Of a stretch of DNA of 64,000 nucleotides, positions 20,788 through 31,705 are shown piece by piece. The DNA lies in the NCBI GenBank assembly GCA_946965045.2, contig OX337239.1, positions 1,860,001-1,924,000 on the forward strand, given 5' to 3'. The number at the start of each line of letters is the position of its first letter. Within the stretch, counting starts at the first letter, position 1. Origin of the DNA: Epithemia pelagica. Taxonomy: Eukaryota; Bacillariophyta; Bacillariophyceae; Surirellales; Surirellaceae. Below the pieces are notes generated by a model. It saw only the letters and a list, made by a program, of their open reading frames with translations. It had not been told where the DNA came from and ran no database searches. The position numbers were made by a program, and so were the translations under genes.

Positions 20788-22833
20788 ATGGTCCGACGAA
20801 ACACGACCGGTCGCTCGTCGGCCAACGCTACAGGATCCTCTTCGTCGTTGACACCTTCCTTCCTGTGGACGGCTGCGGCAGCACCGTTTGGATCCAATGA
20901 GACGGAGTCTGTGCCATTGACACAAACCGTGGACGATGAGGAGACGATCGATTTGGAAAATCCGCCACAACAAGAACCAGCCGAAGATCACGATGCTTTG
21001 GATCGAGAAATGCAACAAGAAGAACGAGTGTTTGAAGAGTTGGAAGAACAACACCATCAAGACGAAGACGATGACTCGACATGGACGTTGCGAATTAAAT
21101 GTCCGTACTTGTCGTCTCTTTCCTCGTCTTCCACCCCTGCGCAACAACAACAACAACAACATGAAGGCAGTGGCGAACGCGATTGGCAAATTCAAGTCCA
21201 CCCACACGAAACTGTAGGTCATGTCAAACAAGTGTTGATTCAAGTCATTGCCACAGCCTCGTCAACGAATAACAGCACCAACAACAAACCTATGCATTAT
21301 TATGTACGTTTGGTTTGCAAAGGTCGATTGTTGGCTCCGGATCAAGCCACCTTGCAGTCCTTACATGATCAAAAATTGGTACGATCGCACGATGTCGTTC
21401 ATGCCGTGGTTGTGGTTGCATCGCCACCGGATGTTGCGTCGTCGTCGTCGTCGCCGCAAACTCGTTCCAATCTTAACGCAGCCTCATCAACCTTGTCGCA
21501 ACACCGTCAGCAAAGTTGGAGTAGTAACATGGTGGGAGGTGTTCAAGCCGCCTTGCAACAGGGAGATTTGCAAGGTTTGACTCGTCGAGCCTTGAGGAGT
21601 GCAGGAATCAATACCAGCGGTGTGGCGGTCCGACGAAGTGCCATGGAACAAGAAGAAGATGATGACCATGACGAAGCCGAAGAAGAACTGGAATTCTTTT
21701 CTTCCGAAACGGACGAGTACGGAGACTTGGAAGATGTACCCTTGCTGGTCGACGATGAAGACAACACCGATGGAGATACGAGGAACAATACCAACCAACA
21801 AGCCATGGCTTTGTTGGCCAGTGCCCACATCGTACGGTCTGGTTCACGAACGGGTGCGTCCTCTCAAAGTGGCAGCAACAACGGCTCAACAACAACATCA
21901 CGGAACAGTACTACTCCATCCCACAATCGACGACGGGCTCTGTGGCTGCAACGACGGGGCTTTGATCGTCTACGAACTCTGGGGTTGCGACGAGGAGAAA
22001 TTGAAGCCATGCGAGCGTACTTTTCTCAACAAGTGGATCGCTTTGTTGCGGAACAGGGTGAACAGCAAACCAATAGTACAGAGCAAGGTGAAAATGATCC
22101 GCAGGCCCCTGAGGATCCCTTGTTTCGTCGCAGATTGCAAGAAGAAGCGTGGATGCAAGTGCAAGGACCCTTGTCAGAGTTTCGACTCAATCTGCCCGCG
22201 CACGATGCCGCGTCCTTGCAAGCTACCTTGGCCGTTTTGAATGTTTTGGGAAATTCAAACAACAATACCACTACCAATACGAATAATACCACAGCAACAA
22301 CAGGGGATTCCCCTCAAGCACAACAACTAGCGCGATTGGTTGATCGCCAGGCCCTGTTGTGGCGTGCGGCCGTCAATGCCTCAGCCGCTGGACAAGCCAC
22401 GGCCAATGCAAATAATACAGGCACAACAACGACCATGACCAACAACAACACGTCCAATGCTGGTCAGGATCGAGATTTTTGGTGCGGTTTCTTGCTGGGA
22501 TTCTTTGTCGGATTTGTCATGTTGATTTGGGTATGGATGCCGACCGTACCACATAAGCAAAAATTGGGGATCTTGGCAGGGATCACGGTTCAATTGGCCT
22601 TGGCCATGTTTCAGCCCTCTCCCCAACCTCAAGACAGCGACGGCAATGATGGGGAGGATACCTTGGGTAACAATCACCACTCCATGATGACGGGGCATTT
22701 CGCCAAACCATGGTTTCAAAGTCAAACGATTTGGAAGCAAAGTGGCTATGCCCATTTACTGGCATCCATGTCCGACCAAAATCCACATTCTGCCATGGCT
22801 CCCTTGGAAGATGATGACATTGTCTTGGGATGA
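20788..22833 (+). CDS. Dsc3-like protein: ubiquitin-like domain plus C-terminal membrane anchor
   Basis: The protein has 681 residues from the ATG at 20788. An N-terminal ubiquitin-like fold (nt ~21080-21420) shows the pattern I-x-V-H-P-x-E-T-V-G-H-V-K and a R-L-V-C-K-G-R-L-L strand. The middle is Asn/Thr/Ser-rich low complexity. Near the C-terminus D-R-D-F-W-C-G-F-L-L-G-F-F-V-G-F begins two closely spaced transmembrane helices. This layout fits Dsc3/TMUB-type subunits of the Golgi/ER Dsc E3 ubiquitin ligase, which degrades membrane proteins and in fungi activates SREBP. The middle segment with R-L-R-T-L-G-L-R-R-G-E-I-E-A-M-R may correspond to the conserved region before the anchor. The subfamily remains tentative. 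Confidence 0.62.
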   Translation: MVRRNTTGRSSANATGSSSSLTPSFLWTAAAAPFGSNETESVPLTQTVDDEETIDLENPPQQEPAEDHDALDREMQQEERVFEELEEQHHQDEDDDSTWTLRIKCPYLSSLSSSSTPAQQQQQQHEGSGERDWQIQVHPHETVGHVKQVLIQVIATASSTNNSTNNKPMHYYVRLVCKGRLLAPDQATLQSLHDQKLVRSHDVVHAVVVVASPPDVASSSSSPQTRSNLNAASSTLSQHRQQSWSSNMVGGVQAALQQGDLQGLTRRALRSAGINTSGVAVRRSAMEQEEDDDHDEAEEELEFFSSETDEYGDLEDVPLLVDDEDNTDGDTRNNTNQQAMALLASAHIVRSGSRTGASSQSGSNNGSTTTSRNSTTPSHNRRRALWLQRRGFDRLRTLGLRRGEIEAMRAYFSQQVDRFVAEQGEQQTNSTEQGENDPQAPEDPLFRRRLQEEAWMQVQGPLSEFRLNLPAHDAASLQATLAVLNVLGNSNNNTTTNTNNTTATTGDSPQAQQLARLVDRQALLWRAAVNASAAGQATANANNTGTTTTMTNNNTSNAGQDRDFWCGFLLGFFVGFVMLIWVWMPTVPHKQKLGILAGITVQLALAMFQPSPQPQDSDGNDGEDTLGNNHHSMMTGHFAKPWFQSQTIWKQSGYAHLLASMSDQNPHSAMAPLEDDDIVLG

Positions 22834-23126
22834 TTTAGGCACGGTTGCTGTCGTTGCTTGAAGTGTTTGGAAAACCTCAAGCAAAAAGTTCATAAGAATG
22901 TACTACCGATGGCCATGAATACAAAGATTGGGAAACAGAAATAGAATCCAAAGTTGCTAGATCGTTTTTACGTATAGCTCCGATGACAAGGGTAGGCAAC
23001 ATACAATATACTCCTATAATGCGGAGAAGTTTGAATCCCATGCAAAGAGTTTCACGTCAATTGCGGAATTGAAATCTAGCGCGTTGTCTTTTTGAAGGAA
23101 CAAACGACCAAAATCAATCAACAGGA

Positions 23127-26100
23127 TTAACTGGGAATAGTTGCCGTGGCAACATGCGTCTGCTCCTTCCGAGTCTGCAAACGAACGAAGTCAAATTTGA
23201 GTCGGTTCTGGGTAGAACAAGCACTTTTCTGAGTGTTTTGGTGGTCCGCAGAAGCTCCATCCATGGATTTGGTTTTGATCTTCTCCATCCGCCACACGAC
23301 CGCACTGGTTGTTCCTGTCAAAGCTGAATCTTGATGCGAAGCATAGAACTTTGCAGACACGTCGTAATTTCCGGGTAAGGTCTCGCTGTTTTGTTTCACC
23401 AGGTACACTTCGGGACCATATCCCTCGGTAAAGTCTCGACTCAAGCAACTTTCTGTTCCTTTGTTGTTATCATAGTAAACGACTTTTCCCGATGGTTCTT
23501 TGACGTGCAAATCTACATCAGTCCTGTCGGTGTCCCAGCCAAGCCAGACCATCAACGCCGGGTCAAACTTGGGACAATACAATGGCAATTTACATGTGAT
23601 TGGGTCCGGTTTGTCGTCCATTCCACGAAATAAATCCAAGGCATCTGAGGGCCATTCGGATACTTGTGTGATGCGATCCGTAGAACCTTGTCGCAAAGCT
23701 TCGAGCAACTCCTTGCAGTAATGAAGAAGAATTAACACAGGCCATTCGACTTCCGAGAATCTCTCCGCCCAGTGGTGTTTCAATACATGTACCAGGTCCG
23801 CCTGAGCCGTCGCAAGTTCACGGTGTGCAGAGTCTACGTCGGAAGACCAACTCGTTCCCTCTGTGGTCATGTTGTCAGATTGAAAGCATGCATTCCACCA
23901 CTTGTGGAATCGCGACAGACTTGAATCAATGAAACTTTGGGGTTCGGTTGGTCGAAGCACTTTCACCTTGTCAAACACAGCAATCGCCAGTCCCAATGCC
24001 TGAGGGGTGGAAATTGAAAGAAGGACATACCCAACGCTTCGCAGCATTTGAGCATCATCAATGCCACTCTCAAGACAATTGGTGGCAATCCGGATTGCAT
24101 CTTGCAGTCGCCCGACTTTGGCTAAAACGCGAGCAGTGTTCAAGTACAAGGAAGGTGAAGCAGAATCATAACCTCCGTATGATTCAAGCTCATTTCGGTA
24201 CACGAGTTTCCATCCATCATCTGAGTCATTGTCCATGCGTTCATCAGAGCCATTCTTCCCACTAGCGACTGGTTGAATGCGACTCTCAAGAGATTGCAAG
24301 TAGTCCTCTGCTGCTCTTGGTTCACACTTCTTTTTGGTACTGTCATCAGTTGCAACCGAGACGTCTCCTCCAGCGCTATTCTTCTTTGAATCATTTTCCG
24401 TCGTGGACGGGAAGCCAGGAGTGCTCGACTCTTCCAATGGGTCTCCTCGCCCACCACCACCACGTCCGCCTAGACCACTTCCTCTGCTCCGTTCGCCTCG
24501 CCCACCACCACCACGTCCGCCCAGACCACTTCCTCTGCTCCGTCCGCCTCCTCTTAGGGCACGACCAAAGCCACCTACACGGACTTCCGGGCCACTGCGA
24601 AGCTCGCCGATTTGATGGACCTCCTCCTCAACCTCCGACCTCCCACTATGCATCGAGCTGTCAAAACTCTCCGCGTCCTCCTCATCAAATGAGCGACGCC
24701 TTCCTCGATTACAACGCGCCTGCACGCGCCTTCCTGGATAACAACGCTCCTGCACGTTCGAAGCCGAGCGATGCCTTCGTGGATCGTCCGACATGGATGA
24801 ATCCGACATTGCACGTTCTAAAACTTTCCGTGACATGGGCGGCGCCGAGAAAAAGTCGTTGAGTCTTTTGGCCAATCTCACAACACCCTTTCGTTGTCCT
24901 TCATTTTTGAGACCGCCAAGCTCACCCATCGGAATGGAATCTCCGTCATGTTTCTGGGGATTCTTCTTTTCACTGAGAGCCACCTTCTTTTGGAAATGAT
25001 CTCGAAGCTCTGGTTCCAAAGGATGTCCCACAGGAGGTGCAATGTCGTGTTCCAGAAATTGCTCGCGTTCATAGAGCATGAGCAAGGTGCTTTCCGGGCT
25101 ACAGAAACCATAGGTTGTGGCAATCTCTTGCAAGAGTGATGTTAAACTCATGCCCGACTTGATGGCATCCTGTTGGGTTTGTCGATACACATGCTCCGCA
25201 TACAAATGCCCCAGAATCCGAGCCAAATCATTGTTTCCAGCCAAACCCGACTGGTGTTCAGTAGAACTATCATCCAGAAAGAGTGTCGGGCAACGACGTG
25301 TGGTGGTGCAAGCATCGGCTACTTCACAACTGTCCGTCGCGGTTGTTTCCCACTTGCGAGACGAATCAAAATTGAAGCACAGCTTGTAGACCGCTCCATT
25401 TACTACAATCTCTGCAACAAGTTCCGTCACTGGATCGGGTCGTTCGTCTTTCGTTTTGCTGTCCTTGTCGGCCAGAATTCCCGAAATTAGCAAACCATCC
25501 GTTGGATGAATGGGTTGATTCAGAACGGCAAGCCGATGATCTGGTACACAGCAAAAACCATCATCAATCTCTTGCAAAAAGGCTTGGTCACTTTGGTTGG
25601 TCTGGATGCGACGAAGGATCGCGCGAGGGTACAGGATCCCTGGAAGATAGGAGGTGTCCTTCTTGGTAAAAACAGCACCGGGTCGGCTGGGACACATAGC
25701 TGCCAAACTAGAAAGGGTGGGGCCATGAATCTTTGTGGTATCGGCAATACAATGGACTGGAAATGGGACAGTCGGAAGCACATTGGCAATGGACGATGCG
25801 GCGGAAGCCGTTGAGTCAACACCATCCGTGACAATCAAGGCACAATCCACAACATTGGTTTTCCGTTCAGCCAATTCACACACTGTGGGAAGTAGGACGG
25901 GAATATTCGTCCCACCCTCATAGTCAACCGCAGACATTGCATGGAGCAAGTCGTCCGCTGTAGAAAAGACCCCCTGTGGACGACATTTCACCATGTCAAA
26001 GGTGTAAAACTCCACGACAACTGTTTCATCGTTCTTGAGATTGCACTTGGCCTCGGAGAAGAGTTGACGCAATCGACTTTCTCGGTTTGTAACCTGATCC

Positions 26101-27071
26101 TTCGCGGAGATCATGGAAACAGAGGTATCCTGAAAGAGAGCCATTCGACGAATCGTACATGGCTTGCGAGGTTCTAGATCATCCACAATCTCTTCCAGAG
26201 GTGGGATATGACAAACAAAGTGCGTCTTGTTACCAAAGCACGTCCCCACAACGGCACCGGCTGAGTTCGGGCCATCAAAATCACCGTTGTTCATTATCTT
26301 GGCGTCGTTATCTTCACTACTGGAGGAGGATATTGTCACACGTTCGACCGTCATGGGCGTCTTGGAGGTTGAGCTCTGCGTACAAGTCTCGAGGAGGGCA
26401 ACCAATTCTTCCACATCCGAGTGTTGCAGCAGCAGTTCCACTCGACATTGCACAGGTGTTTGATAGGGCAGGGGTGATAGTTCCATTTCAAAGACATTGG
26501 AGGCAGCCAACGATTGAGCCACCGAGGCAACCTTTCGACCCTTTTCCTTTTCCTTGTACACAACTGTGGCGGCTTGCTTTTGGGGTACGGCCGTGGCTGG
26601 ATACCAAATACCATCATCGCTTCCATCTGTACTGTCTCGCTGTATTTCAAACCGCTTTACCGAAGCAGAAGTTGGAAGCGTCCAATGCAACTTGGCAGCG
26701 ACCGTGTTCTTGTTGACCGTTTCATTGACAAGCTCCAATTGTACCGATACCAAAACTTGTTGGTTGAGAAACGGCAAGGGTCGATCCGGTGCACGAACCA
26801 CCGCCTTTCGAACGGTAATGGGCAAACTGGTTTTCTCACCGTAGACTTGAACGGAAAGACCTGCTTCTGCTGTACCTGAAGTCGTCATGATTTCGCAAGC
26901 TCTTGTTTTTTTGTGTTTCCCCCTGTTTCGGTTTCCGTTTTTTTTTGTCGTATGAAGTCTGAACCACACAGGCTCGTAATGATGGAAATGGACTGAAGCC
27001 TGCACGTCTTGATCACGTCTCACCTGATTCGTGTTTCCGGGTTCACAGGAACGCGAATCATCATCCATCAT
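23127..27071 (-). CDS. VIT-VWA-TPR-DUF2135 multidomain protein
   Basis: The protein has 1314 residues from the ATG at 27071; an ATG at 26888, with A at -3, directly precedes the VIT domain and may be the real start. Domains in order: VIT (residues ~62-200); VWA (~305-480) with a MIDAS D-T-S-V-S and a G-G-T-N block for Mg-dependent ligand binding; an extended region; Gly/Arg-rich tandem repeats (~837-877); TPR-like helices (~980-1060); and a C-terminal DUF2135/YfaP-type beta domain with W-D-T-D-R-T-D-V-D-L-H-V (~1177). VIT+VWA occurs in inter-alpha-trypsin inhibitor chains, PARP4 and many bacterial proteins; addition of DUF2135 is mainly bacterial, so bacterial ancestry is possible. No signal peptide is seen. 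Function is unknown. It is divergent from the ASNSD1-like gene. Confidence 0.78.
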   Translation of the reverse strand: MMDDDSRSCEPGNTNQVRRDQDVQASVHFHHYEPVWFRLHTTKKNGNRNRGKHKKTRACEIMTTSGTAEAGLSVQVYGEKTSLPITVRKAVVRAPDRPLPFLNQQVLVSVQLELVNETVNKNTVAAKLHWTLPTSASVKRFEIQRDSTDGSDDGIWYPATAVPQKQAATVVYKEKEKGRKVASVAQSLAASNVFEMELSPLPYQTPVQCRVELLLQHSDVEELVALLETCTQSSTSKTPMTVERVTISSSSSEDNDAKIMNNGDFDGPNSAGAVVGTCFGNKTHFVCHIPPLEEIVDDLEPRKPCTIRRMALFQDTSVSMISAKDQVTNRESRLRQLFSEAKCNLKNDETVVVEFYTFDMVKCRPQGVFSTADDLLHAMSAVDYEGGTNIPVLLPTVCELAERKTNVVDCALIVTDGVDSTASAASSIANVLPTVPFPVHCIADTTKIHGPTLSSLAAMCPSRPGAVFTKKDTSYLPGILYPRAILRRIQTNQSDQAFLQEIDDGFCCVPDHRLAVLNQPIHPTDGLLISGILADKDSKTKDERPDPVTELVAEIVVNGAVYKLCFNFDSSRKWETTATDSCEVADACTTTRRCPTLFLDDSSTEHQSGLAGNNDLARILGHLYAEHVYRQTQQDAIKSGMSLTSLLQEIATTYGFCSPESTLLMLYEREQFLEHDIAPPVGHPLEPELRDHFQKKVALSEKKNPQKHDGDSIPMGELGGLKNEGQRKGVVRLAKRLNDFFSAPPMSRKVLERAMSDSSMSDDPRRHRSASNVQERCYPGRRVQARCNRGRRRSFDEEDAESFDSSMHSGRSEVEEEVHQIGELRSGPEVRVGGFGRALRGGGRSRGSGLGGRGGGGRGERSRGSGLGGRGGGGRGDPLEESSTPGFPSTTENDSKKNSAGGDVSVATDDSTKKKCEPRAAEDYLQSLESRIQPVASGKNGSDERMDNDSDDGWKLVYRNELESYGGYDSASPSLYLNTARVLAKVGRLQDAIRIATNCLESGIDDAQMLRSVGYVLLSISTPQALGLAIAVFDKVKVLRPTEPQSFIDSSLSRFHKWWNACFQSDNMTTEGTSWSSDVDSAHRELATAQADLVHVLKHHWAERFSEVEWPVLILLHYCKELLEALRQGSTDRITQVSEWPSDALDLFRGMDDKPDPITCKLPLYCPKFDPALMVWLGWDTDRTDVDLHVKEPSGKVVYYDNNKGTESCLSRDFTEGYGPEVYLVKQNSETLPGNYDVSAKFYASHQDSALTGTTSAVVWRMEKIKTKSMDGASADHQNTQKSACSTQNRLKFDFVRLQTRKEQTHVATATIPS
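24440..24556. repeat. Gly/Arg-coding minisatellite (two ~60-bp units)
   Basis: Two nearly identical units within the VIT-VWA gene encode G-R-G-G-G-G-R-G...S-R-G-S-G-L blocks. They differ at a few bases only, indicating recent duplication. Confidence 0.7.
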
Positions 27072-27474
27072 GAATCATCATGGGCGCACCAATTTCGTGG
27101 TATTTAGGTAGATTCCAAGGCAATGACATCGTTCCAGCATCTGTTTTCGTCTATCTTCATAGAAAGCGAATCACCCATGATACCCACAACCGCACAATCC
27201 ATGACGCTGTCGATGGATACAACAACGCAACCTCAAACATATCATGGGGTGGTTGTCTTCATCAATCATCCGAAAGGGAGTCCAAAGTCCGACATCGTTT
27301 TTTTGCACGGCTCACGATTACAGCGACCAAACCGCGACGAACTTGTTTGTGCGGGCATGCACCCATAGCAGCAAGCAGCACATTGCTATCGTCCGATGCC
27401 GGCCATGACGACCATTCCGGTCCTCTCGGTCGTTGTAAGCAACGTGGTTGTACATCCACGACGCTTCTGCCCCA
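27072..27474. other. Bidirectional 5' region
   Basis: This is about 400 bp between the divergent VIT-VWA and ASNSD1-like starts. Open frames here are not supported by any domain. It probably contains both promoters. Confidence 0.4.
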
Positions 27475-29646
27475 ATGTGTGGCATTCGATGTCTCCTCCT
27501 TCCCTTTGCGACTGCGCTTAGAGGAGATCAACGTTGTGACAAGAATGAGAAAGGATCACGGGACGATGTACCAAGAACAACAATACCAGAGTGGTTACAT
27601 CGGCGAGGCCCCGATGAACAAACCTCCCTTGTCATACCCATTCTTGATCGTCCTTTACAAGAACAACCAGGCAACCAGACAAAAAGCCATCGAGTTGACG
27701 AAACATCGGAAACCCTCTTGGAGAAACCCTCTTGCTGCATCTTGCAGGCTTCTGTCTTGTGTTTACGACCGCTCCACGTCTCTCAACCCGTCCCCATCCA
27801 TCTCCATCAGACGGATCCAAACAATGTCAGTGTCTTAGATTCGGATGGTCGTTGGACAGCTCACTTGTGCTGGAATGGTGAGGTGTATCAAGTGTTGGAT
27901 TCCAAAGCAACAGCAGCAGCAACTGCACGAGGAGACGAACCAAAGGATCCATTGGCACTTAAAGGGCAACCACAATTCCAAGACGGTCCAGAACTTGGGA
28001 CAGAAGCCATGCCTTCCGATACTCAGTGGATGGCAAACCAGATGCAACGCATTCTCTCCGAGACGCAGGACAATAAAGACAGCAACACCATCGATTCGAA
28101 ATCATCACCTCAGAAAGCAGCGACTTGTAATAATACGGATGGAGACCATCCTGATAACACGGCCATTCAACAACGATTGCATGCCATGGGAGAATTGTTG
28201 AGCCGAATCAATGGCGAGTTTGCCTTTTGCTTGGTGGTAGCTGCCAATGCTAATGCCAACAACCCGAAGGCAACGAAAGGAAGCGGCATTTATTTTGGTC
28301 GGGATGCTCATGGACGGCGGTCCTTGTTGATGAAAACAAGAAACCAAACACAAACTCAAAACAGTCCTCTCATCCTCACAGGGGAAAACGACGCTGACCA
28401 GATCCACCCAGATTCGTGTGTTTCGGGTTCGAACATGGGTTGGGGTGATGCGGGATCATTACAGGGAGGATTTCGTTCTTCCGACTCTGTTATATGGGAA
28501 GTGGCCTCTGTCTCATCCCTCGAGAAGAAGAATGACCACCAGGACATGGTGGTCGACCAGGACTTTACCTGGACCGACGTTCCTCCTCGAACCATTGGAT
28601 ATTACGATTGGACGACGCAACGGACCATGTTTTATACCTGGTGTCCCATATCTCCTCCACCATTGCCCATCACATGTTCCACGGACGATCGCCGCGAATT
28701 TCGTCAGTCCTTGCTTCACCTTCTTCGACAAGCAGTCCAACGCCGTTTGTGTGTCACCCACAACACTTTTCACTCGCACTGTGCCGTCTTATTTTCGGGT
28801 GGATTGGATTCCACCGTGTTGGCCTATCTGGCAATGCAGGTAATGGGACCCGAGGCAGTGCAACTGGTTAATGTGTCCTTTGTCAACGACCAAACCGACG
28901 ATGAGAACAACAACGACAACAAGGCCACGGCAGCCGCAGACACCAAAGCGGCGTTTGATTCATTACATGATTTACAGCAAGTCTTTGCCAGCCAAACAAT
29001 TGACTTTGTCCACCGTACTTTATCATGGAGTGAAATTCAGGCCATTCAGAGCAGTTCCATTCCTCGGTTATTGTATCCGAAACAGGAAGAATCCAATCAC
29101 GACAACAGTATCGACACTTCACAATCCACCGGCGCTTCCGCCATGGATGTCAATGTCGCAACAGCTTTGTGGTTTGCGGCAGATACGGCCGCTCGGAGCA
29201 AGAATCGCATCCTACTGACTGGTTTGGGGGCCGATGAGTACATGGCCGGGTACACTCGCCACCGTCGAGCGTACCAACGAGGTGGTGAAGTATCCTTGCG
29301 ACAGGAATTGGAATTGGATCAAAGTCGTTTATGGTACCGAAATTGCGGACGAGACGATCGAGTCTTGGCCGACACTAGTCAAGAAGTACGGTATCCCTTC
29401 TTGGATGTCCACGTGACACATTTTTTGGCTCACACTTGTCCCTTGCCTGTACTGTGCGACCTAAACTTGCCTCCGGGACAGGGCGACAAACGATTGTTGC
29501 GTGAATTGGCCGAGGAATTGGGACTCAACTCCGCCAGTAAAGCCGTGAAACGTGCCATTCAGTTTGGAAGTCGCATCTCTCATGTGGTGGACAAACAACG
29601 ATTTGGATCAAGACGCAAGGCCACTCGAAGCAAACGAGCAAATTGA
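27475..29646 (+). CDS. Asparagine synthetase domain-containing protein 1 (ASNSD1)-like
   Basis: I chose the ATG at 27475 because it puts M-C-G-I at the terminus, with Cys2 as the nucleophile of the class II glutamine amidotransferase domain; this gives 723 residues. The C-terminal half has the ATP-pyrophosphatase loop S-G-G-L-D-S (nt ~28796-28814) and L-L-T-G-L-G-A-D-E-Y-M-A-G-Y-T-R-H (~29212-29265), typical of asparagine synthetase-like enzymes. The D-V-N-V-A-T-A-L-W-F-A and A-K-R-A-I-Q-F-G-S-R blocks match ASNSD1 homologues better than AsnB. A true AsnB would have a longer amidotransferase domain without the low-complexity inserts seen here. Whether it makes asparagine is unclear; the ASNSD1 family's role is poorly defined. 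Confidence 0.85.
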   Translation: MCGIRCLLLPFATALRGDQRCDKNEKGSRDDVPRTTIPEWLHRRGPDEQTSLVIPILDRPLQEQPGNQTKSHRVDETSETLLEKPSCCILQASVLCLRPLHVSQPVPIHLHQTDPNNVSVLDSDGRWTAHLCWNGEVYQVLDSKATAAATARGDEPKDPLALKGQPQFQDGPELGTEAMPSDTQWMANQMQRILSETQDNKDSNTIDSKSSPQKAATCNNTDGDHPDNTAIQQRLHAMGELLSRINGEFAFCLVVAANANANNPKATKGSGIYFGRDAHGRRSLLMKTRNQTQTQNSPLILTGENDADQIHPDSCVSGSNMGWGDAGSLQGGFRSSDSVIWEVASVSSLEKKNDHQDMVVDQDFTWTDVPPRTIGYYDWTTQRTMFYTWCPISPPPLPITCSTDDRREFRQSLLHLLRQAVQRRLCVTHNTFHSHCAVLFSGGLDSTVLAYLAMQVMGPEAVQLVNVSFVNDQTDDENNNDNKATAAADTKAAFDSLHDLQQVFASQTIDFVHRTLSWSEIQAIQSSSIPRLLYPKQEESNHDNSIDTSQSTGASAMDVNVATALWFAADTAARSKNRILLTGLGADEYMAGYTRHRRAYQRGGEVSLRQELELDQSRLWYRNCGRDDRVLADTSQEVRYPFLDVHVTHFLAHTCPLPVLCDLNLPPGQGDKRLLRELAEELGLNSASKAVKRAIQFGSRISHVVDKQRFGSRRKATRSKRAN

Positions 29647-31705
29647 CAAACCATCGTGAGATTCTATTTGTCACGGGTTGCAGCCACAACACTTTGATTC
29701 CACTGTTTTGAATGAGAACCGGAGGAATGGCCCAGAATGTACGGGCTAGGCAATTGTGGTCTTTCCATATACTCATGAGCTGTGCCAGCATCCCAGAAAA
29801 GGAAAAAAAACCTTCAACACGGAACAGCAAAACGCCTTTGTATTTTGTCATGTGCTTGTCCGCAGAAGAGTTTGTCTGTTTTTGCACTCCAACGTGGCTT
29901 CTGTTGCGAGGTTTTATATTACGCGCCTTAGAGATCATGGAAAAGCAACCACTAGCCAAATGTTCATCCTCACCACTTCATTTGCTTTGAGCATGAGAGT
30001 CAGTATAAATGATAATGAAAGGAAGAAATCGCTTGTTGACTGGGCAGAAATGAAAATAGTCTAAAGACGATAACATGTGTTCAACTAAATTCGCCGTAGG
30101 GGCTTTTAGCTACCATAACTAAAACAGATAATGACTTTACAGACAGTCCATTCAAGATGAGGTGTTGCATATGCACTGGTTTTCGCCTCAATTTTTCTCT
30201 CAAAAGATACGCATATGTACAAGGAGCGCACTCGACAATTTTGCATCAAGCAGGAAGTATCCGATACTTCTTAGTAGGACTTTTCAGCCAAGCGCCGCGA
30301 GGGAACAGTCGAGCCTGCCGAGGACATGGCCCGGTAAACTCTTTTTCGATGATAGGAACTGTATCTCTTGATGCCCTTGAGCCCCGTCACCGGATCTTCT
30401 TGCTCTCCAGTCCGTTCCATATCTTGAGGCCGCGGCGTCGTGGCCAAAAACAACAGCAAGCTGGTGCCGACAAGGGCACTGATTTGGGTGGCAAGTTCCA
30501 AAGAGGACATGGTGATGATGCTTAACCGTGACGAGAAGACTTGTACGCACTTGGGTGTCACCAAGAGTTCGTCCCCTTTGTTTGGCTTCTTGACAACGTC
30601 GGCAGCACCAAAAAAATAGTGAGAATTGCGAGCAACACGGTGAGCGTGAGAACCGTGAATGTGAGCACAGCAGAACTCTTGCTAGGAGTACAACGAAAGA
30701 TCCCCGAAAGTGGAAGCAAAGTGTGGTGACAGCACCAAGTCGGACGCTGTCGGACGTTTGACAAAGGCCAATCATCCAATCAAAAGACTGTTGATTGGAG
30801 CGATCAGCGATCAACGCTCCTCGTGGCGTGTGCACACGATTACTCTCTGTCTTGTCCCGCCAGCAATAATGGTGAGGTTCTGACGGTTTTGATGAGTGAG
30901 TGGATCTTGGGTTTAGATGTCTTTCCCCCAAACCGGGGTCTACTCTAAACATGTATACAAAGGCATCGAATGAGAAAACGCCCAAGGAGAAAGCTTGGGG
31001 GATTTGGGATTTGTCATTTGTCGTGTTTTTCTTGCTATCCGCCCAATTGAGGCTACCTAACAATCCAGGTTGAGGCAGCGGAGTGGAGTGTTTAGGAAGT
31101 TGACTCAATCACCGAATACATTTGACCTTTGGTAAAGAGTAAAGATGAACTTTCAGGAGCGCATGGTTCTCGCGAATGCGTGGGTGCCTCGAAAAACCTG
31201 GCTGAAATTAATCTGACCAGTAAACCTGGGCAGCTGTTGTCGCCTGTCTTTGTTTCTAAAGCTTGCGATAGAAATTGAAACCAGTTAGAGCAACGACGGG
31301 CGTTGCATAAAACACTGCCACATATGCAGTTTTGACTGCTTTGTGTCGGGTCTTCTTCTTGCCATTGCATATTGCATCTTGGATCTTGGTCTTGCTTCTT
31401 GATATCCTACACTCTCAGGAACGGCTCCTACTCCTACCAGACCAATGACGGTATTATCCTCCGACCTTGAATTTTGCTATTATCCATGGTAACGTGGACA
31501 GAAAGGACGCAAATCTCGAGAACTTTGGCTTAATAGAGGACGGGGTGATACCCAAAGCCCGAGTGCGCCTATTCCTATCACGGTTTTGATTCTCGGGTTA
31601 TCGCGCCCGGGTTAGGAGTCGGGAGTCGGACCTCCTCAGCGGTGGCCGGCTGGCGCTAAGCGACCTGGCACACAAACTGTAACATATTTTGTAGATTGCA
31701 AGACC
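29647..31705. other. Long intergenic region
   Basis: This 2-kb stretch is between the ASNSD1-like and methyltransferase genes. Apart from one possible small membrane ORF (30271-30510, -), no domain, tRNA or repeat was recognised. Confidence 0.4.
30271..30510 (-). CDS. Possible small single-pass membrane protein
   Basis: This is a 79-residue open frame starting M-S-S-L-E-L, with a hydrophobic stretch A-L-V-G-T-S-L-L-L-F-L-A followed by a basic, Ser/Tyr/Arg-rich tail. There is no known motif. It may be a real microprotein or chance; the neighbouring frame upstream (30558-30779, -) also has a hydrophobic helix and could be another exon. Low confidence. Confidence 0.25.
   Translation of the reverse strand: MSSLELATQISALVGTSLLLFLATTPRPQDMERTGEQEDPVTGLKGIKRYSSYHRKRVYRAMSSAGSTVPSRRLAEKSY

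Noticed and set aside
30558-30779. Second small membrane ORF on the - strand
   Set aside because: Low-complexity Leu/Thr helix with no motif, start context or splice support; only mentioned as a possible exon.
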